Source of the DNA: Streptomyces ochraceiscleroticus
Lineage (GTDB): Bacteria > Actinomycetota > Actinomycetes > Streptomycetales > Streptomycetaceae
Direction: 5' to 3'
Assembly: GCF_000720485.1 (NCBI RefSeq)
Contig: NZ_JOAX01000021.1
Location: forward strand, 135,500-199,499
Length of the DNA stretch: 64,000 bases
In this document: positions 18,920 through 26,598 of the stretch, piece by piece
Layout: every line of letters begins with the position of its first letter
Position numbering within the stretch: the stretch's first letter is position 1
Notes under the pieces: generated by a model
What the model saw: only the letters and a program-made list of their open reading frames with translations
Database searches by the model: none
What the model was told of the DNA's origin: nothing
Program-made: the position numbers and the translations under genes

Positions 18920-19546
18920 ATGGATGACTCCCGCCACTCCCCACCCGAGACGCAGGCCCGCACCACCGGTATGCCCGGCCTGCGCGAGGTACTGCGCGGC
19001 CTGCGCAGCGTGTGGAAACTGCTGCTGCAGCGCCGGACTTGGCAGCACATCGCGTACGCGCTGTTCCTGCCGTTAGGACTCGCCCTCATCGTCGGGACCA
19101 TGCGCCTCATGAAGTGGGAACGGGCCGGTGACGGAGGTGGCATCGGCCCGTTGGTCCTTCTGGTGGCCATCGCCGTGGTCGCGCTGTGCGGTCCGCCCTT
19201 CGAGCGGGGCCGGGCCCGCATGCTGCTCGGCGAGGAGATCGGCCGTGGCCCGCGCGAGGGCCGGATCAAGCGCGGAACGGCCTTCTTCTTCGCCAATCTG
19301 GCGCTGGGCAGCGCCTCGTTCGCCGTGGTCATCGGCTGGGTGATCGTCTCCCTGCGGAACCTCAGCTACCCGTTCTGGGGGTGGGTGCCCTACCCCGATC
19401 CCGCGTGGGGCGGTCCCACTCCGCTCGGCGCGGTCTCGCTGCACTTCGCCGCCGGCGTGGTGACGTTCTTCGGGGCGCCGTGGCTGGTCATCCGGCTGAC
19501 CCGGTGGCAGGTGCAGGTCGCCCGCCGCCTCATCGGTTCCGGCTGA
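18920..19546 (+). CDS. Small multi-pass membrane protein, sensor-domain-like
   Basis: A 208-residue protein with four hydrophobic segments (about 47-60, 74-92, 116-137, 171-190) and polar termini. The arrangement resembles the membrane sensor module found at the N-terminus of some actinobacterial histidine kinases, but no kinase domain follows; the protein ends with VQVARRLIGSG. I do not assign a function. It contains a TTA codon at residue 52 (19073-19075), so full translation would depend on bldA. It starts 32 bases after the antiporter gene and ends ahead of a strong hairpin, so it is probably the last gene of the halogenase operon. Confidence 0.6.
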   Translation: MDDSRHSPPETQARTTGMPGLREVLRGLRSVWKLLLQRRTWQHIAYALFLPLGLALIVGTMRLMKWERAGDGGGIGPLVLLVAIAVVALCGPPFERGRARMLLGEEIGRGPREGRIKRGTAFFFANLALGSASFAVVIGWVIVSLRNLSYPFWGWVPYPDPAWGGPTPLGAVSLHFAAGVVTFFGAPWLVIRLTRWQVQVARRLIGSG

Positions 19547-19561
19547 GGGCCCGCAACGGAC

Positions 19562-19596
19562 ACTGCCTCGACGGTTCAGGGAACCGTCGAGGCAGT
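19562..19596. terminator. Bidirectional terminator between the two arms of the cluster
   Basis: Perfect 16-bp stem (19562-19577 with 19581-19596; arm ACTGCCTCGACGGTTC) with a 3-base loop. It lies in the 70-base gap where the rightward halogenase operon meets the leftward NRPS operon. Confidence 0.85.
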
Positions 19597-19616
19597 TGTG
19601 CGTCCCGTACGTGGTC

Positions 19617-20600
19617 TCAGTCGAGCACGTAGCCGTCGGCGTCCCGGCAGCCGCGGGAGCGGCGCAGGTCCGTGAGGACGAAGCTGCGCTGCAGCCAGCG
19701 GTCGCGGCCGTCGTAGCGGGGGGTGAAGGCGGTCCGGCCGTGCACGGTGACCCGGTTGTCGACGATGGCCAGATCGCCCGGCTCCAGCAGGGCGGTCTGC
19801 GCGGTCTCGCCGAACGCCGCCTGGAGTTCCGCCATCGCCCGCGCGGCGCGCGGGGTGAGCGGCTCGGTGGCCGCGAAGTCCACCCGTACGTCAGGGTCTT
19901 CGGGCGCGCCGGACAGCACCGGCTGCGGCGCGGTACCGCCGCTTCCGGACCCGAAGGACGGCGGGGCCGAGGTGACGAACTCCGGCCGGTACAGCGTCTC
20001 CCGGCTCTCCTCGGACAGCAGTGGCAGCGCCTGGCGGATGCACGCGGTACGCAGTCCGGCCACCCGGTCGTGGTCGGCGCGCAGGCACAGCAGCATCACG
20101 AAGTCCGGGCGGTGCGGGTGGAAGGCGTTCTCGTTGTGGAAGGTGAGCAGTACGGACCCGGCGTTGCCCTGGAAGTCCTCCTGCCCGGGGACCGGGACGA
20201 CGTCCTGGACCAGGGCACCGCTCTTCTCCGGGCGGAAGGCGGCCGGGTCGCCGAGGCCGGCGGCGATCATCAGGAGTACCGCGGCGGGCACGCTGGCGCC
20301 GCGCTGCACGGAGCCCTTGACGCTCGGGGTCGGGGGCAGCGCCGGCTCGTCCACCGGCAGCCCGCGTACCAGTACCGAACCGGTCGGGCCCGAGGCCCGG
20401 CGGAAGTCGAGCAGCGGGCGGCGCAGGGTGCTCGGCAGGTCGGACCAGGCGTCGCGGGCCGCGGCGACCCATCTCGGATCGTCGACGCGCCCGTCGGCGA
20501 CGGGGGCCAGCCGCCGTGCCGTGTCCGCCGTCCGGGACGCGGACGCCGGGTCCACGGATATCACCGGGGTGGTGGTGCCGGGATCGGAGGTCACTGTCAT
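19617..20600 (-). CDS. Fe(II)/2-oxoglutarate amino acid beta-hydroxylase, AsnO/VioC-like
   Basis: A 327-residue clavaminate-synthase-like oxygenase. The iron facial triad is visible as H155 and E157 ([14 protein letters not shown]) with the distal H287 ([11 protein letters not shown]), and R305 (WLQRSF) can bind 2-oxoglutarate. The segment [16 protein letters not shown] closely resembles AsnO and VioC, which hydroxylate free L-Asn or L-Arg at C3. Because the second module of NRPS1 has an Asn pocket code, 3-hydroxyasparagine is the likely product (inference). ATG start at 20600 overlaps the mbtH stop by 4 bases. It is the last gene of the leftward operon, ahead of the terminator. Confidence 0.85.
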   Translation of the reverse strand: MTVTSDPGTTTPVISVDPASASRTADTARRLAPVADGRVDDPRWVAAARDAWSDLPSTLRRPLLDFRRASGPTGSVLVRGLPVDEPALPPTPSVKGSVQRGASVPAAVLLMIAAGLGDPAAFRPEKSGALVQDVVPVPGQEDFQGNAGSVLLTFHNENAFHPHRPDFVMLLCLRADHDRVAGLRTACIRQALPLLSEESRETLYRPEFVTSAPPSFGSGSGGTAPQPVLSGAPEDPDVRVDFAATEPLTPRAARAMAELQAAFGETAQTALLEPGDLAIVDNRVTVHGRTAFTPRYDGRDRWLQRSFVLTDLRRSRGCRDADGYVLD

Positions 20601-20815
20601 CGATTCATCGCTTCCATGGCCTCGGCGACGGACCGGGGACGCATATCGGTCCAGTGGGCCTCGATGTACGCGAGGCTCTCCTCGTGTCCGCTCTCCTCCT
20701 GGGACACCGTCCAGCCGCCCGGTACCTCGGCGAAGGCCGGCCACAGGGAGTACTGCCCCTCGTCGTTGACGAGCACGAGGTACCGGCCCTCGGGGTCCTC
20801 GAACGGGTTGGTCAT
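20597..20815 (-). CDS. MbtH-like NRPS chaperone
   Basis: A 72-residue MbtH-family protein that binds A domains and aids their folding and activity. The family fingerprint is clear: [24 protein letters not shown], then [26 protein letters not shown] with the invariant Trp residues. Start and stop each overlap a neighbour by 4 bases (ATGA), SbnA-like upstream and the oxygenase downstream. It is the only MbtH gene in the window and should serve the A domains of all four synthetase proteins. Confidence 0.95.
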   Translation of the reverse strand: MTNPFEDPEGRYLVLVNDEGQYSLWPAFAEVPGGWTVSQEESGHEESLAYIEAHWTDMRPRSVAEAMEAMNR

Positions 20816-21813
20816 CGCTGACTCGCTTTCTTCGTGAGGGAACGGGCCGGAACGCTGTCGGCGTCCTGGTGTCCGTACAGGTCCTGGACCCAGTTCGTCT
20901 GGTAGACGGTGTCGAGGTAGCGCTCCCCCAGATCCGGGGAGATGGCCACCGAGGTGAGTGCGGCGGACCCCACCTCATGGGTGGTGAGCCAGGAAGCCGC
21001 GCCGGCGACGATGGTTCCCGTGGAGCCGCCGAACAGGAAGCCGCGGGCGGCCAGTCGGTGGCACATCTGCACGGTCACGGCCTCGGGTATCAGCACCACG
21101 TCGTCGATGTAGGACTCGTCGAGCAGCGGCGGGCGCACCCCGGCGCCGAGGCCGGGGATCATCCGGGTGCCCGGCGGGCCGCCGAAGGCGACCGAGCCGA
21201 CGCTGTCCACGGCGACGATGCGGACGCCGGGCCGGAACTCCTTGAACCACCGCGCGCAGCCCATCAGGGTGCCGGTGGTGCCGGCGCCGACGAAGAGCAC
21301 GTCGAGGCCGGGGAAGCGGCGGGCGATGGCGGGTGCGGTCAGCCGGTGGTGCGCACGCCAGTTGTTGGCGTTCAGGTACTGGTTGAGCCACACATAGCGG
21401 GAGTCCTCCGCGCAGAGCCGTTGGACGTGGTCGAGCCGGGCGCCGAGGAACCCCTTGTCCGGGTCCGCTTCGGTGACGATGTGCACCTCGGCGCCGAGCG
21501 CCTCCATGAGCCGCCGGGAGCCGAGATTGCAGCGCGAATCGGTCACGCAGACAAAGCGGTATCCCTTGCTCGCGGCAATGGTGCTCAGTGCCACGCCCAG
21601 ATTTCCGGACGAGGATTCCACCAGGGTCGATCCGGGCGTGAGCACGCCGGCCCGTTCCGCCGCTTCGACCATGGCGAGCGCGGCCTTCTGTTTGATCGAG
21701 CCGGCGAAATTGAAGCCTTCGCACTTGAGGAAGAGCGCGGTGTCGAGCATCGGCTTCAGATCGACGAACAGATCTTCTTCATTGAATTCGTGCGGAGCCG
21801 AAATGACCGGCAC
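20812..21813 (-). CDS. SbnA-like PLP enzyme for 2,3-diaminopropionate (phosphoserine/glutamate condensing)
   Basis: A 333-residue fold-II PLP enzyme related to cysteine synthase. The Schiff-base Lys is K41 (NFAGSIKQK), [11 protein letters not shown] is the substrate loop, and [11 protein letters not shown] holds the phosphate of PLP. SbnA joins O-phosphoserine and glutamate to N-(1-amino-1-carboxyethyl)-glutamate, which SbnB cleaves to L-2,3-diaminopropionate. The neighbouring SbnB-like gene makes this assignment much safer than cysteine synthase. I use the GTG at 21813, where the family N-terminus begins and GGGGG lies just upstream. There is a 41-base gap to sbnB-like and a 4-base overlap with mbtH. 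Confidence 0.88.
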   Translation of the reverse strand: MPVISAPHEFNEEDLFVDLKPMLDTALFLKCEGFNFAGSIKQKAALAMVEAAERAGVLTPGSTLVESSSGNLGVALSTIAASKGYRFVCVTDSRCNLGSRRLMEALGAEVHIVTEADPDKGFLGARLDHVQRLCAEDSRYVWLNQYLNANNWRAHHRLTAPAIARRFPGLDVLFVGAGTTGTLMGCARWFKEFRPGVRIVAVDSVGSVAFGGPPGTRMIPGLGAGVRPPLLDESYIDDVVLIPEAVTVQMCHRLAARGFLFGGSTGTIVAGAASWLTTHEVGSAALTSVAISPDLGERYLDTVYQTNWVQDLYGHQDADSVPARSLTKKASQR

Positions 21814-21854
21814 ACTACCCCCCGTACTGCGGATCGGCCGACGGTGCGGACCGG

Positions 21855-22901
21855 TCAGCCATAGCGGCGCATCTCGTGGAAGAAGCCGTCGATGACCGTC
21901 AGGTCTCCCGAGGCGCGCAGGGTGTCGTAGACGTGCCTGCCGAGCGCCAGGTCCAGGACTCCGAGCCCGAAGGGCGAGAAGATCACCGGCCGGTCGGCGG
22001 GCATCTCCAGCTCGCCGCTGAGCACGTCGTAGAGGGTGCCGGCCACGAAGTCCCGGTTGCCGACCCGCTGTTCGGTCAGGTGCAGGGACGTATTCGCCTT
22101 CAGGCAGTGGTCCACGTCGTCCACGACGTTGGTGGCGGCGAGGACCACCTCGGGCGACAGGTCGCGCAGCGAGACGTTCAGGACCAGCGGGTTGTGGGAG
22201 AACCAGCCGGGGTCCGTGACGTGCGGCTCGCCGGCGACGGTCGCGAAGACGACCACGTCGCTGGCGCGGATCAGCTCCTCGGCACTTCCGTGCACGGTGA
22301 CGCCGCCCTCGGCGCCGGACCCCTTCAGATAGCCGGCGAAGCCCTCGGCGTGCTCCGGCGACAGGTCGTACACACCGGTGTCCTCGAACGTCCAGCCGGT
22401 GCCGGTCAGGTAGCTGTGGATGTACCTGGCGATCAGCCCGGCGCCGAAGAAACCGATCGTCCTGGGGCGCGGGCGTCCCGCGGTGAGCCGGTCGGCGGCG
22501 AGTGCGGCCGAGGCGGCGGTGCGCGCGGCGCTGATGATGGAGCTCTCCAGGCACGCCAGCGGATAGCCGGTCTCGTGGTCGTTGAGGACGAGGACGGCGG
22601 AGGCCCTGGGCAGTCCCGCGCTCACGTTGTCCGGGAAGCTCGATATCCACTTGATCCCGTCGACCTGCACGTCACCGCCGACGGAGGCGGGCAGCGCGAT
22701 GATCCGTGAGTTCGGGCGGTCGGGGAACCGCAGGAAGTACGAGGGCGGGTTGACGGTCTCGCCCCTGCCGTGGATGCGGTAGGCGGCCTCGATCGTCTCG
22801 GTCGTGCGCCGGTGCGCTCCGTCCAGGACGCGCTGCACGTGGGTGCCGGGGATCACGGCGAAGGAGGGCGCCGGCGCGGCGGGTTCGGGGGAAGGTGACA
22901 T
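21855..22901 (-). CDS. SbnB-like 2,3-diaminopropionate biosynthesis dehydrogenase
   Basis: A 348-residue member of the ornithine cyclodeaminase/mu-crystallin family. It shows GIKWISSFPDN with the catalytic Lys region and a Rossmann dinucleotide motif GFFGAGLIARYIHSYL (about 167-182). The pattern FAVIPGTHVQRVLDG at the N-terminus and DVQVDGIKWISSFPDN are SbnB-type rather than ornithine cyclodeaminase-type. SbnB oxidatively hydrolyses the SbnA product with NAD+ to give L-2,3-diaminopropionate, 2-oxoglutarate and NADH. The pair therefore predicts a diaminopropionate unit in the product. It lies 45 bases after the SyrP-like gene. Confidence 0.9.
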   Translation of the reverse strand: MSPSPEPAAPAPSFAVIPGTHVQRVLDGAHRRTTETIEAAYRIHGRGETVNPPSYFLRFPDRPNSRIIALPASVGGDVQVDGIKWISSFPDNVSAGLPRASAVLVLNDHETGYPLACLESSIISAARTAASAALAADRLTAGRPRPRTIGFFGAGLIARYIHSYLTGTGWTFEDTGVYDLSPEHAEGFAGYLKGSGAEGGVTVHGSAEELIRASDVVVFATVAGEPHVTDPGWFSHNPLVLNVSLRDLSPEVVLAATNVVDDVDHCLKANTSLHLTEQRVGNRDFVAGTLYDVLSGELEMPADRPVIFSPFGLGVLDLALGRHVYDTLRASGDLTVIDGFFHEMRRYG

Positions 22902-22946
22902 GTGCGGTCTCCGTAGCGGGCATGGGTGGCGGGGCTGATGTGCGGC

Positions 22947-23945
22947 TCAGGACAGGACGTGTCCGGGGAGCCGCGTGGGGTTGCCGAGGATCACGGCGAT
23001 CTCGCGGTCGCCCTCGTACGCCTCCCGGCTGTGCGCCATCCGCAGGTTGTCGAGCAGCAGCAGGTCGCCGGCCTGCCACGGCTCGCTCCGGGTGGCCGCC
23101 CGGTAGGCGGTGTTGATCGCGTCGACGTCCGCGGCGGGGATCGGCGTGCCGTCGCCGTAGGCGGTGTTGAACGGCAGGGAGTCGGGCCCGTACACGTCGG
23201 TGAGGTAGGCGCGGATCATCGGGTCGAGGGTCAGCTCGTTGAGGAACGCGGCCTGGTTGAACCAGACCGGGCGGCCGTTGCCGGGGTGGTCGAGCACCGC
23301 GGCCCGGCGCTGGCGAGTCCGCAGCGCGCCGTCCGGCAGCCAGGCGCAGTCGATGGCCGCGTCCCGGCAGTACTCCTCGACGCCCTCGGGGTCGTCGGTA
23401 CCGAACGCCTCGCTCCAGGCCACGCCCACCTCGCGGTAGGTGCGGGTGAGCTGCCAGCCGTCGCGGGCGAACCGTGCCACCAGGTCGTCGGGGAGGGCGC
23501 GCAGCACCTCCTGGGAGTCGGCGACGGCCGTGGCACCGCCCTCCCGTGGCACGGTCAGCGCGCCGAACAGCAGGAACGAAGGTACCTCGGCGGCGTAACT
23601 CAGCTCGTGGTGCATGCAGATCGGCTCGTCGGCGGGCCACTCGGAGGACGAGTAGACGGCCGGCTGGTACTCGCGGCGGGGGGCGAAGCGCTCCCGCTCG
23701 GCCATCGGTTCGATGCCGAGCGCGACGGCCGTGCGGGCCATCGCGGCCGGTGAGTCGATCCCGAGGCCGCGCAGCAGGACGGCGCCGTGCTCAGTGATGG
23801 TCCGGAGCACCTCCGTGCGGTGGGCCAGGGCCCGGCCGGGGGCGTCGCCGCCGGTCTCCGGCAGGTGCAGGACGGGCAGTATGCCCGGCGGTAGCGGGGA
23901 CACGAGGGGGGAAGCCATGGAGCCTTCGGCTGAGGCGGACGTCAT
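22947..23945 (-). CDS. TauD/SyrP-like Fe(II)/2-oxoglutarate oxygenase
   Basis: A 332-residue oxygenase of the TauD family. The metal ligands appear as H112-x-E114 in ICMHHELSY and the distal H305 in LRMAHSREAYEGDREI, with R314 as the 2-oxoglutarate anchor. SyrP and relatives beta-hydroxylate an amino acid while it is tethered to a carrier domain. The start overlaps the stop of the stand-alone C*-A-T gene (ATGA), which suggests its substrate is the aminoacyl group on that protein. If the A domain loads diaminopropionate, the result would be a beta-hydroxylated diamino acid; this is inference. It differs clearly from the AsnO-like oxygenase at the end of the operon. Confidence 0.82.
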   Translation of the reverse strand: MTSASAEGSMASPLVSPLPPGILPVLHLPETGGDAPGRALAHRTEVLRTITEHGAVLLRGLGIDSPAAMARTAVALGIEPMAERERFAPRREYQPAVYSSSEWPADEPICMHHELSYAAEVPSFLLFGALTVPREGGATAVADSQEVLRALPDDLVARFARDGWQLTRTYREVGVAWSEAFGTDDPEGVEEYCRDAAIDCAWLPDGALRTRQRRAAVLDHPGNGRPVWFNQAAFLNELTLDPMIRAYLTDVYGPDSLPFNTAYGDGTPIPAADVDAINTAYRAATRSEPWQAGDLLLLDNLRMAHSREAYEGDREIAVILGNPTRLPGHVLS

Positions 23946-26476
23946 CTTCTCGGTGTCTCCCTCGGTACGAGTGGCGCGGCGTCGGCGGACGCGGACGGCT
24001 GCGGCGGGGGCTGCTCGGCGAACCGGCGGTCCAGCAGTTCCGCCAGGTCCGCGAGGACGGGGTGCGCGGCGAGCTCCTTGACGGAGACGAGCCGGTCCAG
24101 GGCGATCGCCAGGCGTACGGCGGTCAGCGAGGTGCCGCCGGTCTCGAAGAAGTGCGCGGTGCGGTCGATGTGCTCGACCGGCACCTTGAGGACCTGCGAC
24201 CAGGCGGCGGCGATCCGGCGTTCGCTGTCGGTGACGGGTTTTCCGGGGGTGCCCGGCAGCTCGTCGGCGGCGGTGGCCTGCGCGGCGAGCGTCTTCTTGT
24301 CGATCTTGCCGTTGAGGGTGAGCGGCAGTGCTTCGCGGCGCTCCAGTCGCGTGGGGACCATGTAGTCGGGCAGCAGGCCGTCGAGCCGGGTGCGTACCTC
24401 CCGTGGTTCCGGGCCGTCCGGCGCCGCGTAGTACCCGACGAGGTACCGCCCCTCTCCGGAGCCCGCGGCGACGACCGCCGCGTCCCGCACCCCGGGCACT
24501 TGCAGCAGCCGGTTCTCGACCTCGCCGATCTCGATGCGGAATCCGCGGATCTTGAGCTGGGCATCCCGGCGGCCGTGGAACTCCAGCCGCCCGTCGGGGG
24601 TCCAGCGCCCGAAGTCCCCTGACCGGTAAAGGCGTTCGCCGGTCCGGTGCGGGTCCGGCAGATACGCCTCCTTGGTGCGGGCCTCGTCGTTGATGTATCC
24701 GCGGCCCACGCACACGCCGGAGAAGACGATCTCGCCGGGTGCGCCGAGCGGCACCAGGTCGAGGTGCTCGTCGACCACATACGCGCGGACGTTGCGCACC
24801 AGCCGCCCGAGGGGCACCGTGGGCCCGTCCGGCGCCCGGCGCATGACTTCGTGATTGGTGTCGTCCGAGGTCTCGGTAAGGCCGTAGGCGTTGACCAGGG
24901 CCACGTCGGGGAAGGCGGCGAACCAGCGCTCGGCGAGCTCCTTCTTCAGCGCCTCGCCGGTCACCGACACACAGCGCAGGTCCGGCAGCTCCCCCTGCCT
25001 GCCCTCCAGGTGGGCGAGCAGCACTTCGAGGTACGAGGGGACGAGCTGGACCACCTCGACCCGGCCGGTGCGCAGGATGTCCACGAACCTGCCGACGTCG
25101 AGGACTGCCCCCTGTTCCACGATGTGCGTGGTGCCGCCGGTCATGAGGGCCGCCACGAGCTGCCACAGCGAGATGTCGAAGCACTGCGGCGCCACCTGGG
25201 CGACGGTGGTCCCCGCCACGATGCCGAGGTCCTCGGTCTTGGCGAGGAGATGGTTGAGGAATCCGGCGTGCTCGCACATCGCGCCCTTGGGCTCGCCGGT
25301 GGAGCCCGAGGTGAAGTAGATGTACGCGAGCTGGTCCGGCGCGACCGGCAGTTGCGGGTCGTGGTCGGGGAGGTCCTGGCCGGCGAGGTCGTCGAGCCGG
25401 ATCACCTCGATGCCGTGGCCGGTGTCCAGGGCCGCGAGCGCGCGGTCCAGGCCGTGGTCCGCGCCGTGCTCGGTCAGGAGGTAGCGGCAGTCGCTGCGGC
25501 CGAGCATGGCGGCGATCCGCTCGGCGGGGAAGTCCGGCTCGACGGGGAGGTAGACCCCGCCGGCCTTGAGGACTCCGATCACCGCGCCGAGCCAGCCGAG
25601 GGTGCGCCCCGTCACCACGGCGACGACGTCCTCGTCCCCCAGCCCCGCGCGGCGCAGCGCCCGGGCGACACGGTTCGCCGCCCGGTTCACCTCGTCATAG
25701 GTGAGGCTGCGACCGCCCTGGACGGCGGCCACGGCGTGCGGCTGCCGGCGCACGCGCTCTTCGAACAGCTCGTGGAACCTGCGGCCGGGCAGGGGCTTGG
25801 TGACGCCCGCGAACGCCGCGGTCTGGAAGCGCCGTTCCTCGTCGGAGAGCAGGCTCTGCCGGTCGTGTGCCGCCAGTGGGTCAGTGGCGATGCGGCGCAG
25901 CGCGGTGGTGTAGTACCCGGCGATGCGCACCGCGGCCCGGTGGTCGAGGACTTCGGTGCGGTGCCGTACGACGAGCGCGCCGCCCTCGGGGAAGACCGCC
26001 AGCACCACACCGGCGGGCAGCTCCATGGCCCGCTCGGCCACCACGGTGTCGAACAGCGTTGTTTCCGCGCCCTGTTGAGGCCGCGGCGCCTGGGCGGCGT
26101 GCCGCAGGATGTCGCGGCGGTGGCGGTCCGCCGTCTCGATCAGCTCCTGCCAGGTCCCTTCCCCGACGCTCACCCGCGCGGGCAGCGGACCGGCCTGCGC
26201 TGCCGGGCCCGCGGGCAGGTAGCCGGTGAGCGCCTCGCGGTCGCCGGTCAGCGCCGCGACGACCTTCGCGTGCACGGCGAGCAGTACGGCACCGTGGGCA
26301 TCGGCCCCCGCCGGCAGCGCTGCCCGGTATTCCGCCACGCCCCGCTCCGGCCGCGCCGAGGCGGTCCAGGCCGGCAGTGGGGTGATTCCGCCGGCGTCGA
26401 GTACCTCGCGCCAGTACTTTCGACCGGCCGCCGCGCCGTTTTCGTCCGCACCGTCCCGCACGAGTTTCGCCTCCAC
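23942..26476 (-). CDS. Stand-alone NRPS protein: truncated C - A - T, diamino acid-type pocket
   Basis: An 844-residue protein. Residues 1 to about 215 match only the C-terminal half of a condensation domain; the HHxxxDG motif is absent, so it cannot condense. The A domain (about 230-720) has TSGSTGEPKGAM, AYGLTETSD, YRSGDFG and NGKID. Pocket residues read D-I-W-Q-S-T-A-D-D-K; two neighbouring Asp in the pocket suit a substrate with a second amine such as 2,3-diaminopropionate. The T domain (FFETGGTSLTAVRLA) has its phosphopantetheine Ser. NRPS3 has a module with no A domain, so this protein is the natural source of that residue in trans. GTG start; an in-frame stop lies five codons upstream. 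Confidence 0.88.
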   Translation of the reverse strand: MEAKLVRDGADENGAAAGRKYWREVLDAGGITPLPAWTASARPERGVAEYRAALPAGADAHGAVLLAVHAKVVAALTGDREALTGYLPAGPAAQAGPLPARVSVGEGTWQELIETADRHRRDILRHAAQAPRPQQGAETTLFDTVVAERAMELPAGVVLAVFPEGGALVVRHRTEVLDHRAAVRIAGYYTTALRRIATDPLAAHDRQSLLSDEERRFQTAAFAGVTKPLPGRRFHELFEERVRRQPHAVAAVQGGRSLTYDEVNRAANRVARALRRAGLGDEDVVAVVTGRTLGWLGAVIGVLKAGGVYLPVEPDFPAERIAAMLGRSDCRYLLTEHGADHGLDRALAALDTGHGIEVIRLDDLAGQDLPDHDPQLPVAPDQLAYIYFTSGSTGEPKGAMCEHAGFLNHLLAKTEDLGIVAGTTVAQVAPQCFDISLWQLVAALMTGGTTHIVEQGAVLDVGRFVDILRTGRVEVVQLVPSYLEVLLAHLEGRQGELPDLRCVSVTGEALKKELAERWFAAFPDVALVNAYGLTETSDDTNHEVMRRAPDGPTVPLGRLVRNVRAYVVDEHLDLVPLGAPGEIVFSGVCVGRGYINDEARTKEAYLPDPHRTGERLYRSGDFGRWTPDGRLEFHGRRDAQLKIRGFRIEIGEVENRLLQVPGVRDAAVVAAGSGEGRYLVGYYAAPDGPEPREVRTRLDGLLPDYMVPTRLERREALPLTLNGKIDKKTLAAQATAADELPGTPGKPVTDSERRIAAAWSQVLKVPVEHIDRTAHFFETGGTSLTAVRLAIALDRLVSVKELAAHPVLADLAELLDRRFAEQPPPQPSASADAAPLVPRETPRR

Positions 26477-26486
26477 CCGGGATGCC

Positions 26487-26534
26487 CGTCAGTTCCGTGA
26501 GCCGTCAGTTCTGTGAGCTGTCAGTTCCATGAGC
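26487..26534. repeat. Three tandem 16-bp repeats upstream of the C*-A-T gene
   Basis: Units at 26487-26502, 26503-26518 and 26519-26534, consensus YGTCAGTTCYRTGAGC, differ at one to three positions. They fill the space just upstream of the GTG start of the stand-alone C*-A-T gene. They could be operator sites for the downstream tailoring operon or a slippage-prone spacer. Confidence 0.7.
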
Positions 26535-26566
26535 CGTCGGCCCACTTCTCGCATTCGGGGCCGACG
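26535..26566 (-). terminator. Hairpin after the NRPS3 stop
   Basis: Perfect 9-bp inverted repeat (26535-26543 with 26558-26566; arm CGTCGGCCC) with a 14-base loop, 33 bases past the NRPS3 stop. It could partly separate the synthetase operon from the C*-A-T/oxygenase/diaminopropionate operon. Confidence 0.45.
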
Positions 26567-26598
26567 TTAATCAGCGTGCTTATCGCGGGAATATCGCA

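Noticed and set aside
20812..21813. Cysteine synthase
   Set aside because: The fold is shared, but the adjacent SbnB-like gene and the NRPS context favour diaminopropionate synthesis.
26487..26534. CRISPR array
   Set aside because: The repeats are 16 bp and contiguous with no spacers, and no cas gene is present.
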